A stretch of 64,000 nt of DNA from Pseudomonas sp. MTM4 (GTDB taxonomy: Bacteria > Pseudomonadota > Gammaproteobacteria > Pseudomonadales > Pseudomonadaceae), in contig NZ_CP048411.1 of assembly GCF_019355055.1 (NCBI RefSeq), positions 2,445,501-2,509,500 on the forward strand. The letters run 5' to 3'. Position numbers and translations under genes: made by a program. The notes beneath the pieces were generated by a model, which was given only the letters and a program-made list of their open reading frames with translations, was not told the DNA's origin and made no database searches. This document shows positions 12,458-21,947 of the stretch, piece by piece (the first letter of the stretch is position 1; every line of letters starts with the position of its first letter).

Positions 12458-13039
12458 CTACTCGTGAGTGCTGTGATTAGGCGTTTGTATGTCGGTCCCG
12501 CGCCAGCGGCGCACGACCTTCTGAAAGAACAAGCTGTTTGGCACCTGGACGATTGCGCCAGTTCCGTTTTCGGACACCTCTTCGAGGGTGGTGTAGAGCA
12601 GGTTTATATCGATGACGCGCCCTTTGACGATGGGCTTGTCGAAGCTCTCAACCAGCTCCACCAGATCACCCAGGCGGAAGGGCCCGACGGTCATGATCAG
12701 CACGGCGCAAAGCAGGTTCGACAATACGCTCCAGATAGCGAAGAAGGCGATGGCGGCCACCGCCACGAAGCCGGAGAAGGCAGTCCAGAGCACCGTCGCC
12801 GAGACACCGAAGCGCTCTAGCACCATGATCAGCGCGCCGCCGATGATGAACCAGCGAATGCCGCCACGCAGCGGCAGCAGCAGTTCAGGTGGTAGCGGAT
12901 AGCGGCTGCCTAGCCGCGTCAGCGCTCGTACTACGAAACGCTGCAAGGCGTAGGCGACCAACAGAATGAGCAGAACCTGCAGGCCCAGTAGTAGCTGGTC
13001 CCCCCATTCCTGCGAAAGAATCAACAACTGCTCGTTCAT
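12458..13039 (-). CDS. Small mechanosensitive ion channel (MscS family)
   Basis: The 193-residue protein has an N-terminal membrane segment (residues 15-35) and a second around 60-80. These are followed by the pore-lining helix and beta domain of MscS channels, with the segment FFAIWSVLSNLLCAVLIMTVGPFRLGD split around residues 118-144. The product is shorter than E. coli MscS (286 residues), and most of the C-terminal cage domain is missing. Short MscS proteins of this type occur in Pseudomonas. It would open under hypo-osmotic stress. Its start overlaps the stop of the ABC-F gene by 4 nt. Confidence 0.85.
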   Translation of the reverse strand: MNEQLLILSQEWGDQLLLGLQVLLILLVAYALQRFVVRALTRLGSRYPLPPELLLPLRGGIRWFIIGGALIMVLERFGVSATVLWTAFSGFVAVAAIAFFAIWSVLSNLLCAVLIMTVGPFRLGDLVELVESFDKPIVKGRVIDINLLYTTLEEVSENGTGAIVQVPNSLFFQKVVRRWRGTDIQTPNHSTHE

Positions 13040-14946
13040 GCGCCGCCCTCCAGCTGCCCCTGCAAGGTTTCGAGCGCCTCCAGCGCTGTCAGCCAGGCCT
13101 CCTCCAGCTCGCCCTCGCGAGCCTTCAGTTCCGCCTGATTGGCTAGCAATGCGCGTAATTCGTCCTTGCGCGCCGCCTCATAGACGGCGGCATCACCCAG
13201 GCTCTGTTCCAGCGCGGCAAGCTTTTCCTGAACCCCGGCCAGATCCTTTTCGAGCTTGTCGGACTGACGTTTGAGCGGCGCAAGCTGCTGGCGCAACGCG
13301 GCGGCAGCCTGACGTAAAGCGCGCTTATCGGTCTTGTCTGCGGAGGACTCGGTGGCGCTAGTGGGTTGCTGACGGGCACGGTAATCCACCAGCCACCGCG
13401 CGTAATCTTCGAGATCACCGTCGAACGCGACGACTCGCCCATCGGCCACCAGCAGAAACTCGTCGGTGGTGCTCTTGAGCAGATGCCGATCATGCGACAC
13501 CACCAGCACGGCACCCTCGAAATCCTGCAGCGCCAAGGTCAGCGCCAGTCGCATCTCCAGATCGAGATGGTTGGTCGGTTCGTCGAGCAGCAGCAGGTTG
13601 GGCTTGCCCCAGGCGATCAACGCCAGCGCCAGACGGGCCTTTTCACCGCCGGAGAAATTGACGACCGGTTCGTCACAGCGATTGCCGCGGAAATCGAAAC
13701 CGCCGAGAAAGTCGCGCAACAGCTGTTCGCGTTCACCCGGTGCAATGCGCTGCAAGTGCAACAACGGGCTGGCCTTCGGGTCCAGCGCATCGAGCTGATG
13801 CTGGGCGAAATAGCCGATCACGAGATTCTCGCCGCGCTGCAGGCGGCCACCCAATGGTTGCAGTTCGTTAGCCAGCGTTTTGATCAGGGTGGACTTGCCC
13901 GCACCGTTCGGGCCGAGCAGACCGATTCGCGCACCGGGCACCAACTGCAGCTTGACCTTGTCCAGCACCAGTTTGTCACCGTAGCCGAGGCGGCCTTCGG
14001 CCAGATCCAGCAACGGGCTGGAGACCTTGTCCGCCTCACGGAAAGCGAAGTCGAACGGCGAATCGATATGCGCCGGCGCCAGTTCCTCGAGCTTTTCCAG
14101 CGCCTTGATCCTGCTCTGCGCCTGGCGTGCCTTGCTTGCCTTGGCCTTGAAGCGCCGGATGAAGTCCTCCATGTGCTCGCGCTGCGCCTGCTGCTTCTCG
14201 AACGCTTGCTGCTGCTGCGCCAGGCGCTCGGCGCGAGCCCGCTCGAAGGCTGAATAGCCACCGCGATAGAGCATCAGCTTACGTTGCTCGACATGCACCA
14301 CGTTGCCGACCACCTCGTCGAGAAAGTCGCGGTCGTGGGAGATCAGCATCAGCGTGCCGGGGTAGCTCTTCAGCCAAGATTCGAGCCAGAGGATGGCATC
14401 CAGATCGAGGTGGTTGGTCGGCTCGTCGAGTAGCAACAGATCGGATGGGCACATCAGCGCCTGCGCAAGATTCAGACGCATCCGCCAGCCACCGGAAAAG
14501 CTGCTGACCGGAAGGTCCATTTGCTCGTTGGCAAAGCCCAGTCCGGCGAGCAGCTTGCGCGCCCGCGCGTCGGCGCTGTAACCGTCGGCGTTGTCCAACT
14601 CGGTATGCAGGCGCGCAAGCGAGGTACCGTCATGAGCGGCCTCGGCGGCAATCAGTGCGGCCTGCACGCGGCGCAGCTCGGCATCGCCATCAAGGACATA
14701 ATCCACGGCGAGACGGTCGAGCGTATCGACCTCCTGCCGCATGTGGGCGATGCGCCAGTCCGGCGGCAACTGGCAGTCGCCGCCGTCGGGTGCGAATTCG
14801 CCGCGTAACAGTGCGAACAGGCTGGATTTTCCAGCGCCATTGGCACCCACCAGCCCGACCTTCTGGCCAGGATGCAGGGTCAGCTCGGCGCCTTCCAGCA
14901 ACCGCTGGGGACCGCGCTGTAGAGTCAGGTTCTGTAGTCGGATCAT
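13036..14946 (-). CDS. ABC-F family ATPase (YheS-like)
   Basis: The 636-residue protein has two ABC ATPase domains without membrane segments, the ABC-F layout. The first P-loop is GANGAGKSSL near residue 36 and the second is GPNGAGKSTL near residue 345. Each domain is followed by a signature (SSFSGGWRMRL, NFSGGEKARL) and LLLDEPTNHLDL. A basic linker rich in glutamine and lysine joins the domains, and the C-terminus is a coiled coil. Family members act on ribosomes as translation factors. The frame reaches 15015, but MIRLQNLTLQRG at 14946 is the expected N-terminus and agrees with the 637 residues of E. coli YheS. No clear ribosome site was found for either start. Confidence 0.92.
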   Translation of the reverse strand: MIRLQNLTLQRGPQRLLEGAELTLHPGQKVGLVGANGAGKSSLFALLRGEFAPDGGDCQLPPDWRIAHMRQEVDTLDRLAVDYVLDGDAELRRVQAALIAAEAAHDGTSLARLHTELDNADGYSADARARKLLAGLGFANEQMDLPVSSFSGGWRMRLNLAQALMCPSDLLLLDEPTNHLDLDAILWLESWLKSYPGTLMLISHDRDFLDEVVGNVVHVEQRKLMLYRGGYSAFERARAERLAQQQQAFEKQQAQREHMEDFIRRFKAKASKARQAQSRIKALEKLEELAPAHIDSPFDFAFREADKVSSPLLDLAEGRLGYGDKLVLDKVKLQLVPGARIGLLGPNGAGKSTLIKTLANELQPLGGRLQRGENLVIGYFAQHQLDALDPKASPLLHLQRIAPGEREQLLRDFLGGFDFRGNRCDEPVVNFSGGEKARLALALIAWGKPNLLLLDEPTNHLDLEMRLALTLALQDFEGAVLVVSHDRHLLKSTTDEFLLVADGRVVAFDGDLEDYARWLVDYRARQQPTSATESSADKTDKRALRQAAAALRQQLAPLKRQSDKLEKDLAGVQEKLAALEQSLGDAAVYEAARKDELRALLANQAELKAREGELEEAWLTALEALETLQGQLEGGA

Positions 14947-15013
14947 AATGGCGGCGGAGTTTATCAGGTCGCCCGGAAATCCATCCGGCTGCTCACGAAA
15001 AAAACCGACACCC

Positions 15014-15493
15014 ATGAAACGTGACGATCTCTGGTCTTTCGCCCTCAGCTGCTACCAGCAGCCCGGCATCGAAGCGGCCTGCCTCGAACTGCAGGCCGCC
15101 GGAGCGGATGTTTGCCTATTGTTGACCGGCGCCTGGCTGGAACGCCGCGGCGTCGCATGTGATGACGCACGGCTGAGACAGCTGAAAGACCTCAGCGATG
15201 ACTGGCGAGCCATGGTGGTCGCACCGTTACGCACTCTGCGCCAGAGCTGGCGCCAACAGGCTGCGACGGACTACGCGCTCGTTGGGCTGCGTGAACGAGT
15301 GAAAGCGCTTGAGCTGGACGCCGAACATATCCAGCTTCAGCGCCTGCAATCGGCGACGCAGCCTTGGCCGAAAGGCAGCGAGCGAACCAACTGGCTGGGC
15401 CCGCTCTGTGCCTGCCTCAGCGGCGAGAAACAAACACTCTGGGAAACCCTTAGGCGTGTGGCTGGCTCTCAGCTCGCAACCGGCGGCGATTGA
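15014..15493 (+). CDS. TIGR02444 family protein of unknown function
   Basis: The 159-residue protein starts MKRDDLWSFALSCYQQPGIE and is rich in leucine, arginine and tryptophan with a predicted helical character. It resembles the TIGR02444 family of gammaproteobacteria, whose function is unknown. The gene is divergent from the ABC-F gene, with starts only about 67 nt apart. It converges on algP and overlaps the algP 3' end by 25 nt. No signal peptide or membrane segment is seen. Confidence 0.75.
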   Translation: MKRDDLWSFALSCYQQPGIEAACLELQAAGADVCLLLTGAWLERRGVACDDARLRQLKDLSDDWRAMVVAPLRTLRQSWRQQAATDYALVGLRERVKALELDAEHIQLQRLQSATQPWPKGSERTNWLGPLCACLSGEKQTLWETLRRVAGSQLATGGD

Positions 15494-16242
15494 GTTGAGG
15501 TTTCGCGCTTGGCCGCCGGCTTGCGGGCTGGCTTCTTCGCCGCAGCGGGTCTGGAGGCTGCCGACGCGGGCTTTGCAGTGGATGCCGGTTTGCTGGCAGG
15601 ACGGCGCGGAGCGCTCGTTGCCTTGGCATCCGCCGCTTTGGTAGCCGGCGCCTTGGCCTCGGCCGGTTTTGCCGTGGTGCTGCCAGTCTTGACGGCGGGT
15701 TTGGAGCGACTAGCAGCCGAACGCGGCGAAACCGTGCCTGAAACCGCTTTACCAGCAGCCGGCTTGGCTGGCGCGGCCTCGGCTGCAGCTGGTTTGGTCG
15801 CCTTGGTGGGCGCCTTGCTGCGGGTCGCGGCCGCGGGCTTCTGGCGCGTAGCCAGAGCTTGGGCGGCCGCCTTCTCGACATCGGTGATGCCTCGGGCGAG
15901 CTTCAGGCTCTGTTCGGCGTCGCGCTTGAGTTCCGACAGATAGCCCAGCGTTTCACTCTGCCGCGCCTGCAGTACGGCAAGCATGTCATCCAGTTCGGCC
16001 AGCCTGGCGCGGGCCTTGCTCTGCGCCTTCGATTTACCCGCATCACCCGCCTCATCGAGCTTGGCGCGCGCCTTGATGACTTTTTCCTGCGTCTTGCCGC
16101 GCTGCTTTTCAAGCTTGGCCAGCAGCACTTCGGCGTCCCTCTGCGCCTCGTTGCAGGCCTTTTGCAGATGAGCAACGAGGCTATGGGACAGCTGCTGCAG
16201 TAGATGCAGCGGCGTCGTGATCGAGTTTTTCTTCGCAGGCAT
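15469..16242 (-). CDS. algP: AlgP, histone-H1-like regulatory protein
   Basis: The first 130 residues are a charged helical coiled coil that opens MPAKKNSITTPLHLLQQLSH. The last 120 residues are almost only Ala, Lys, Pro, Ser, Thr and Arg, with KPAA-like units resembling the C-terminal tail of histone H1. This is the AlgP (AlgR3) architecture of P. aeruginosa, where it influences alginate gene expression and binds DNA. The start is fixed by AGGAGG at 16250-16255, which lies 7 nt before the ATG at 16242; the frame itself extends to 16275. The tail is less regular than the long KPAA repeat array of P. aeruginosa. The gene lies next to algQ, but fklB, found between them in PAO1, is missing. Confidence 0.88.
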   Translation of the reverse strand: MPAKKNSITTPLHLLQQLSHSLVAHLQKACNEAQRDAEVLLAKLEKQRGKTQEKVIKARAKLDEAGDAGKSKAQSKARARLAELDDMLAVLQARQSETLGYLSELKRDAEQSLKLARGITDVEKAAAQALATRQKPAAATRSKAPTKATKPAAAEAAPAKPAAGKAVSGTVSPRSAASRSKPAVKTGSTTAKPAEAKAPATKAADAKATSAPRRPASKPASTAKPASAASRPAAAKKPARKPAAKRETSTQSPPVAS

Positions 16243-16341
16243 GAACATGCCTCCTGATGAGATGGGCACTGCCATGTTGGACGGTCCGCGCGCTCCGCTA
16301 CCGACCGTCGTACGCGATATGACCGAACTCGCCGGCTGGTA

Positions 16342-16803
16342 TCAGGCCAGCGCGGCGGTCTGTTTGTGAGCGGTGTGAAGCACCTCGATCAGGCAGTCTT
16401 CGAGCTCGAAGCGCTCGTGCAGCAGTTGCCCCAAACGCTTCAGCTCGTCAGGCAGGCCTGGGCTATCCAGGCAATCGCCGCTATCGCAACGGTCATTGAA
16501 AACCACCGCTACTTCGGTAATGGCTTCGATGCGCGGGTAGATCTGGCGAGCAAGCTCGAGGCCGCGCTTGTCACCGAACGCCTCGGCCTCGTTGAGCAGC
16601 TGCTCGTAGATCTCGAAATGCCCAGCCGACACATAGTCGAGCAGGATTTCGCAGAATTTTTGCAAGGCAGGGCGACTTGCGGCGGCGTCGCCATGCAGCC
16701 CATCGAATGCGTTGATCAGTGCGTGGCGTTCCTGCAGCCAGCGGTCGATCAGCAGGTGTACACCTCCCCAGCGTTCCTGGGCGTTCCGACAGCTCTCGAG
16801 CAT
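16342..16803 (-). CDS. algQ: Anti-sigma-70 factor AlgQ (Rsd family)
   Basis: The 153-residue helical protein belongs to the Rsd/AlgQ family, which binds region 4 of the housekeeping sigma factor. It thereby favours alternative sigma factors such as AlgU. Visible family features include [20 protein letters not shown] and the conserved segment [24 protein letters not shown] site lies just upstream of the ATG. The gene is 99 nt upstream of algP on the same strand, an arrangement tied to alginate regulation in P. aeruginosa. It could equally be named rsd. Confidence 0.92.
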   Translation of the reverse strand: MLESCRNAQERWGGVHLLIDRWLQERHALINAFDGLHGDAAASRPALQKFCEILLDYVSAGHFEIYEQLLNEAEAFGDKRGLELARQIYPRIEAITEVAVVFNDRCDSGDCLDSPGLPDELKRLGQLLHERFELEDCLIEVLHTAHKQTAALA

Positions 16804-16953
16804 GATGACCTCACTTCCCTAATCGATGATGCTTATTGCGCCTTCCGAGACGTTTTTTGTCTTGGGGTATCGGCCTTGGGTGAGTGGCAGCGAAATCGGC
16901 GGATAACCGTCGCCGCCAGCGCAGACTAAGCTGCGGCGACCGAAGCATCAAGC

Positions 16954-16978
16954 CGCCTGGACGAAAATCATCCAGGCG
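16954..16978 (-). terminator. Hairpin downstream of the dsbB gene
   Basis: An 8-bp stem (16954-16961 with 16971-16978, 9-nt loop) lies 79 nt past the dsbB stop. No T-run follows on the minus strand, so it is a weak candidate terminator in the 253-nt gap between dsbB and algQ. The rest of that gap shows nothing else clear. Confidence 0.4.
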
Positions 16979-17056
16979 AGGCACGACCGGATCGCTTCGC
17001 TCTGGTCCATTGACCACCAAGCGCAGCGATCATTCGCCTGTCTCGACAAAAAGGCC

Positions 17057-17548
17057 TCAGTCGCGCCGCAGCAGCTGCCAAAGGCAGAACAGGCCCATCG
17101 CGATGAATGCCAGCAGGGTCCACTCCGGAATGCTCATGCCCAGCAATGTCCAGCTGACCTCGGCGCATTCGGCGGTACCGTGAAGCACCAGCCGGGCGAT
17201 GTCCTGGAAAGGCAGCGCATCCATCATGTATTCGAGGCTGGGCAGGCACGCCGGCAACTGATCAGCCGGTATGTTCTGCAGCCAGATCTGACGCACGGCC
17301 GTGGCGCCACCCGCTATCGCGAACAGCAGTGCCAGGATCGAATAGACGCGGCGACCGGTTTTGCGCGGCCCATGAATCGCAGCGATAAGGCAGACCAGGC
17401 CGAAGGCGATCACGCAAATGCGCTGAACGATACATAACGGGCATGGCGCCAGCCCGACCACATGCTCGAGATACAGCGCAGCGACCATCATCAGCACACA
17501 GCCGATGAAAGCCAGAAGAAACAGCGAACGTGGGCTGGCCAGATTCAT
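17057..17548 (-). CDS. dsbB: Disulfide bond formation protein DsbB family
   Basis: DsbB is the inner-membrane protein that reoxidises DsbA and passes electrons to quinone. The 163-residue product has four membrane segments. The first periplasmic pair is in APCPLCIVQR (residues 36-45) and the second pair is in PACLPS and TAECAEV. The frame reaches 17671, but GGAG upstream of the ATG at 17548 and the start MNLASPRSLFLLAFIGC match the family. In P. aeruginosa the copy at this locus is one of two DsbB homologues (also called DsbH). It lies 82 nt downstream of hemY on the same strand. Confidence 0.92.
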   Translation of the reverse strand: MNLASPRSLFLLAFIGCVLMMVAALYLEHVVGLAPCPLCIVQRICVIAFGLVCLIAAIHGPRKTGRRVYSILALLFAIAGGATAVRQIWLQNIPADQLPACLPSLEYMMDALPFQDIARLVLHGTAECAEVSWTLLGMSIPEWTLLAFIAMGLFCLWQLLRRD

Positions 17549-17630
17549 GGCGACTCCGCAGACAGGAAAGCTCGCTACGGTATTAGTCCAAGCTGCGGGC
17601 TGCAAGCTATGGCAGCGCCAGTATCCGTGG

Positions 17631-18869
17631 TCAACCGTTGCTGATCGCCGGCAAGCGGACACCGTTCGCACCGTCGATTAACCCAAGCCCCTCCTGGAAC
17701 AGCCGATTGCTTCGCTCTTTGTCGCCTAGCTGCGCCAGCAGCCGGGCCAGCTCCGCGCAGGTTTCCGCACGATGTTCCAGGCGCAGACTGGCTTCCAGAT
17801 AGTCGCGCGCCTTGCCCCAGAATTCATTGCGCAGGCTCAGACGACCGAGTGCGAGCAGCAGTTCGGCATTTTCCGGATGGCCCTTCAGCCAAGCCTCGGC
17901 CTGCGCCAACTGGCGAGCCGGCTCGCGCCCGCGAACACGGCCATAGCGCTCGACAAGGCGATCATCGAACTGGCGTTTGAGCGCGGCATGAAGCACTTCT
18001 TCGGCCTTCTCCTCTGCGCCCAGCCGAGTCAGGCCGTCCGCATAGGCACGTACCAGCACCGGCTCGTTACGCAGCTTGCTGGGCACGGTCTGCCAACGCT
18101 GATCGAACGCTTGCCGTCCCTCCTCCACTGTCACGGCCGGTGCCTGCGGCGTCTGTTCCAGGGCGGCGGTCCAGGCCAGCAGCTCCAACTCGTCCAGCCG
18201 TGCCGGGGGCAACACACGATGCTTGCGCAGTTCCGGAAGCAGACGGCACAAGGCGGGCCAGTCCTGCAGCTGGACGTAGAGCTGCTGGAGCAGCGTCAGC
18301 ACATAGGGATGGCGCGGGTTGTCATTGTGCAGCACGTTCAGGGATTCGCGTGCCTCGCCGTACTGGCCGCGCGCGATCTGCAACTGAGCCTGGGTAAGCC
18401 CGATGGCCAGCCCTGCCTCGGGTTCGCGTTCGCGAGCGTTGCGCAGCAATTCGTCACTTTGTTCGTACTCACCCAATTCGCTCGCGGCGCGGGCAGCACC
18501 GAGATAATGCACCAGCGGTTGTTGATCATGTTCGGCTGCGGTGCGCAGATGGCCGAGCGCAGGGCTCCATTGCCCCTCGGCCAGCTCCCGCAGCCCGGCG
18601 CGCGAAGCCTTGGAGACGCGCCGCGCGCGATGGCGACGCGACCAAGGGTTGACCAGCGTGCCGGATGCATGAAGCAAACCGAGCACCCAGTGAATCACCA
18701 TTGCCAGCAGCCAGAGGCAGGCGATCAGTCCGACGAAGACCCAGAAGCTCGACTCATAGCGAAAGCGGTCGTAGCTGATCAGGACGTAGCCGGCATCTTG
18801 AAAAATGGCCCAGCCGAGAAAACCGGCAAAGGCAAGCAGGATGAGAACAACAACGGCAAGTCGCTTCAT
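17631..18869 (-). CDS. hemY: HemY-like protein with TPR repeats
   Basis: The 412-residue protein has two N-terminal membrane segments (residues about 5-24 and 41-65) with the HemY_N pattern ISYDRFRYESSFWVF between them. A cytoplasmic part of tetratricopeptide repeats follows. This is the gammaproteobacterial HemY, not the Bacillus protoporphyrinogen oxidase of the same name. It is thought to organise heme-synthesis proteins at the membrane, but its biochemical role is not settled. Its ATG overlaps the hemX stop by 4 nt (ATGA), which places it in the hemC-hemD-hemX-hemY operon. Confidence 0.92.
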   Translation of the reverse strand: MKRLAVVVLILLAFAGFLGWAIFQDAGYVLISYDRFRYESSFWVFVGLIACLWLLAMVIHWVLGLLHASGTLVNPWSRRHRARRVSKASRAGLRELAEGQWSPALGHLRTAAEHDQQPLVHYLGAARAASELGEYEQSDELLRNAREREPEAGLAIGLTQAQLQIARGQYGEARESLNVLHNDNPRHPYVLTLLQQLYVQLQDWPALCRLLPELRKHRVLPPARLDELELLAWTAALEQTPQAPAVTVEEGRQAFDQRWQTVPSKLRNEPVLVRAYADGLTRLGAEEKAEEVLHAALKRQFDDRLVERYGRVRGREPARQLAQAEAWLKGHPENAELLLALGRLSLRNEFWGKARDYLEASLRLEHRAETCAELARLLAQLGDKERSNRLFQEGLGLIDGANGVRLPAISNG

Positions 18870-20071
18870 GTGCGCAGATCCCCTTCGACCGCCCGTTCGG
18901 CGTCGGCCGGCTGCTCGGCCTCGCTGGCCGGCGCGCCGCGCTCAGCGTTATCGTCCGGCTCGTTGCTATCGGCAGACTCGCGTGTTTGCACATAAGACTG
19001 CATCGCCTGCAATGCGGGCGTCAGGTCCGGCAGGGTGACCGAGACCTGCCGTTTCGCAAGCTCCCCAATTCGATCGCGCAAGCCACGGCTCTGGCCATTC
19101 TCTTCGCTGAAGTGATCCTCGATCAGCCGAGCGGCCTGCTCCAGCGACTGCCGATAAACCTCCTCGTTGCCATTGAGCACCGCCCACTGCGCCTGCTCGA
19201 TGGCCAGTGACAGCGCCAGCCGCACCTGCGCCAGGCTTTGGCCGGCCAGCAGCGGTTTGACGTCGGTGCCGGCATTGAAGTCGATCCGCACGTAACGCGT
19301 CAGCTCGTCCAACCATTGCCGCCAGCGGCTTTCACCCTGCGTCTGTGGCTGACTTGGGCCGTTTTCGAACTCTGGCGCCAGACCGTTGAGCTGATTGGCC
19401 TGACCACGCAGCGCACCCAACTGCAAAAACAGGCCGGTCCGATCCATATCCGGCAAGCTGCGCAGCGCCTCGAGGCCTTCCAGCAGCTTCTGCCGCGTGC
19501 CGTACGCGCCTGGATCGTCCTGCTTGCGCAGGATCAGATCGGCTTCGGCGATCAGCGACTCGGCACTTTGCACGTCCTGCATGGCCGACAGACGCAGCAT
19601 CGCCATACGCAGCAGATGCTCGGCCTCGGCCAATCGCCACTGTTCACGGCTTGCCCCCAGTACCTGCTCTACCCGTCCCGAGAGTCGCTGCTGGTCGCTT
19701 TGCAGCTCCGAAAGCAGACGGCGTCGCTCTTCCAGCTGCTCAGCAGAAGGCAATTGCTCCAGTCGCCCGAGACGGCTGGCCAGCTGCTGACTGCGCGTAT
19801 CCAACTGACGCGCCTGCTCCCGCGTCGCCTGCGCCGCACCGAGCTGCTGGCGTTCCTGTTCAGCGAGCTGCTGGGTCTGCCAAACGCTGTAGCCACCCGC
19901 CGCCAGACCGGCCAGGCCGATTACCAATGCCAGACCCGCGAGGCCACGGCCGGGACCGTCGGTTTTCGACCTGTTGCCTACCGGCTTCTTCGGCGGAATG
20001 TCTTGGGTGGGGATGACGGGATCGTTGCCCTTGGGTTGCTGCGCTGCCTTGTCGGCGTCTACTTCGCTCAC
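18866..20071 (-). CDS. hemX: HemX family protein (uroporphyrinogen-III C-methyltransferase-like annotation)
   Basis: The 401-residue protein has a polar, lysine- and proline-rich N-terminus and one membrane segment (LAGLALVIGLAGLAAGGYSV). A long helical coiled-coil domain follows, and then a C-terminal globular part. It belongs to the HemX family. The methyltransferase label often attached to it has little support, because no SAM-binding motif is visible. The frame extends far upstream through hemD, but the GTG at 20071 with AAGGA upstream gives the expected N-terminus SEVDADK. It lies 16 nt after the hemD stop. Confidence 0.9.
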   Translation of the reverse strand: MSEVDADKAAQQPKGNDPVIPTQDIPPKKPVGNRSKTDGPGRGLAGLALVIGLAGLAAGGYSVWQTQQLAEQERQQLGAAQATREQARQLDTRSQQLASRLGRLEQLPSAEQLEERRRLLSELQSDQQRLSGRVEQVLGASREQWRLAEAEHLLRMAMLRLSAMQDVQSAESLIAEADLILRKQDDPGAYGTRQKLLEGLEALRSLPDMDRTGLFLQLGALRGQANQLNGLAPEFENGPSQPQTQGESRWRQWLDELTRYVRIDFNAGTDVKPLLAGQSLAQVRLALSLAIEQAQWAVLNGNEEVYRQSLEQAARLIEDHFSEENGQSRGLRDRIGELAKRQVSVTLPDLTPALQAMQSYVQTRESADSNEPDDNAERGAPASEAEQPADAERAVEGDLRT

Positions 20072-20087
20072 GTTTCCATCCTTTGCA

Positions 20088-20858
20088 TCAGGAGGCGGGC
20101 TGGGAATTTTCCCGTAGCGCCGCCAGCAAAGCCGCGGTTCCGGCACCGCGGCAGTCCAGTATTCGTCTGGCACCCAAGGTCGCAGCCATTTCGGCCACGC
20201 GAGGGCTCGGTACGAACAAGGGTAGTTCACGCAGCGCGGGCCAGTCGGCGCCCGCCAGCTCGTGCAATGACAGCAAACCCTGCCCACTGCTGACCACCAC
20301 GGCATTCAGCCGTTCCGAACGAAGGGTTTCGAGCAGCGTTCCGGGCGGGTAGTCGGGCAAATAGCGCCGATACAACTCCAGGCGATCGACCTGCACGCCT
20401 CGGCAGCGAAGCGTTTCGGCAATATGCTCACGACCGCCTTCGCCGCGCAAAATCAGCACTCTGGGGTCTGCCACATCGAGCGCCTCTTTCAGGCGTGGCA
20501 GCGCCAACAATGCCTCACTGTCGTCGCCCGTGCTGGGCCAGCTGACATCCAGGCCGAAGCCTTCCAGGATGGTCCCTGTGGCCGCACCGACGCTGAACCA
20601 GACCTGGCCGAGCGGCGGTTGCGGCCAGTAACGCTCGAGCAGTTCCAGACTCAGCCGCGCGGCCGGTTTGCTCACCACCACCACCGCGCGATAACGGTCC
20701 AGTTCGAGCATCGTCGCGCGCTGCTCGGGGGTTTCTGCCAGCGGCTCGATGGCGAGCAGCGGCACGCTAGCGCTGTGAATATCCAGCTCGGACAAAGCAG
20801 CCGCGAGGGCGACGCACTCTTCAGCGGGACGGGTCAGCAGCAGACGCCAATCGGTCAC
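20088..20858 (-). CDS. hemD: Uroporphyrinogen-III synthase
   Basis: HemD closes and inverts ring D of hydroxymethylbilane to give uroporphyrinogen III. The 256-residue protein has the two-lobed alternating alpha/beta pattern of the family. Segments such as [18 protein letters not shown] at the N-terminus and VFTS-like [14 protein letters not shown] in the second lobe are visible. Sequence conservation in this family is low, and the assignment leans on position as well. Its ATG overlaps the hemC stop by 4 nt. Confidence 0.93.
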   Translation of the reverse strand: MTDWRLLLTRPAEECVALAAALSELDIHSASVPLLAIEPLAETPEQRATMLELDRYRAVVVVSKPAARLSLELLERYWPQPPLGQVWFSVGAATGTILEGFGLDVSWPSTGDDSEALLALPRLKEALDVADPRVLILRGEGGREHIAETLRCRGVQVDRLELYRRYLPDYPPGTLLETLRSERLNAVVVSSGQGLLSLHELAGADWPALRELPLFVPSPRVAEMAATLGARRILDCRGAGTAALLAALRENSQPAS

Positions 20859-21793
20859 GCCTTGCCGGCCTCACCGTAAACGTCTTGCAGGATCTTCTCC
20901 GCGCCCTGCGCCAGTAGCGCCTCGGCGACCCGCACGCCCAGGGCCTCGGCATCCGCAGCGGGCGCGCGGTCTTCGGCGCGCAACAGCAGCGTACCGTCCG
21001 GCTGCCCGACCAGGCCACGCAACCACAGCTGATTGTCTTCGAGTACCGCATAGCAGGCGATCGGCACCTGGCAACCACCGTTCAGATGACGATTCAAGGC
21101 GCGTTCGGCACTGACCCTGACCGCCGTCTGCGGATCGTTCATGCATTGCAGCAGTTGGTGCAGCTCGGTGTCGCCGGTCCGACACTCGATGCCGACCGCA
21201 CCCTGGCCGCCAGCCGGCAGACTGTCTTCGACACTGATGCTGGAACGGATGCGCTCACCAAAGCCGAGGCGGATGAGCCCGGCGGCAGCAAGGATGATGG
21301 CGTCGTACTCGCCGGCATCGAGCTTGGCCAGACGGGTATTGACGTTGCCGCGCAAGAACTGAATTTTCAGATCCGGGCGCCGCGCCAGCAGCTGCGCCTG
21401 GCGACGCAGGCTGGAGGTTCCGACGATCGCCCCGGACGGCAACGCGTCAAAATTCTCGTAGTGATTGGAGACAAAAGCGTCACGCGGGTCCTCGCGCTCG
21501 CAGATGCAGTACAGGCCAAGCCCTTCAGGAAACTCCATCGGCACGTCCTTCATGGAGTGCACGGCGATGTCCGCCTCGTGCTCCATCAGCGCCGTTTCAA
21601 GTTCCTTGACGAACAAGCCCTTACCGCCAATTTTCGCCAGCGGCGCGTCGAGCAGTTTGTCACCGCGGCTGACCATCGGAACGAGGCTGACGGACACATC
21701 GGGATGAGCGGCTTCAAGGCGCGCCTTGACGTATTCGGCCTGCCACAGGGCCAGAGCACTCTTGCGGGTGGCGATGCGAATTTCGCGAGACAT
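20855..21793 (-). CDS. hemC: Porphobilinogen deaminase (hydroxymethylbilane synthase)
   Basis: HemC polymerises four porphobilinogens to hydroxymethylbilane. The 312-residue protein is full length. It contains the N-terminal [17 protein letters not shown], the SLRRQAQLL motif and [14 protein letters not shown]. The dipyrromethane cofactor cysteine lies in [13 protein letters not shown]. It is the first gene of the hemC-hemD-hemX-hemY run, 154 nt downstream of algR. The gap upstream carries a short degenerate AGCTGCAAGC-type repeat (about 21880-21945) but no clear promoter. Confidence 0.96.
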   Translation of the reverse strand: MSREIRIATRKSALALWQAEYVKARLEAAHPDVSVSLVPMVSRGDKLLDAPLAKIGGKGLFVKELETALMEHEADIAVHSMKDVPMEFPEGLGLYCICEREDPRDAFVSNHYENFDALPSGAIVGTSSLRRQAQLLARRPDLKIQFLRGNVNTRLAKLDAGEYDAIILAAAGLIRLGFGERIRSSISVEDSLPAGGQGAVGIECRTGDTELHQLLQCMNDPQTAVRVSAERALNRHLNGGCQVPIACYAVLEDNQLWLRGLVGQPDGTLLLRAEDRAPAADAEALGVRVAEALLAQGAEKILQDVYGEAGKA

Positions 21794-21947
21794 GGGCTAA
21801 TCCAGAACCAGTGAATTGCCGCGAATGATAACAGGGCCAGTGCAGTCGCTGGGTTGGCTGGGGTCAAGAAGCGACAAGACTTGGAGCTGCAAGCCTCAAC
21901 TAGAGGCAAGTACGTGGAATCCGCCAGGCATGCTTGCAACTCGCGGC

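Noticed and set aside
18866..20305. Full-length 479-codon hemX frame
   Set aside because: The first 78 codons lie inside hemD in another frame. The GTG at 20071 with a ribosome site gives the known HemX N-terminus.
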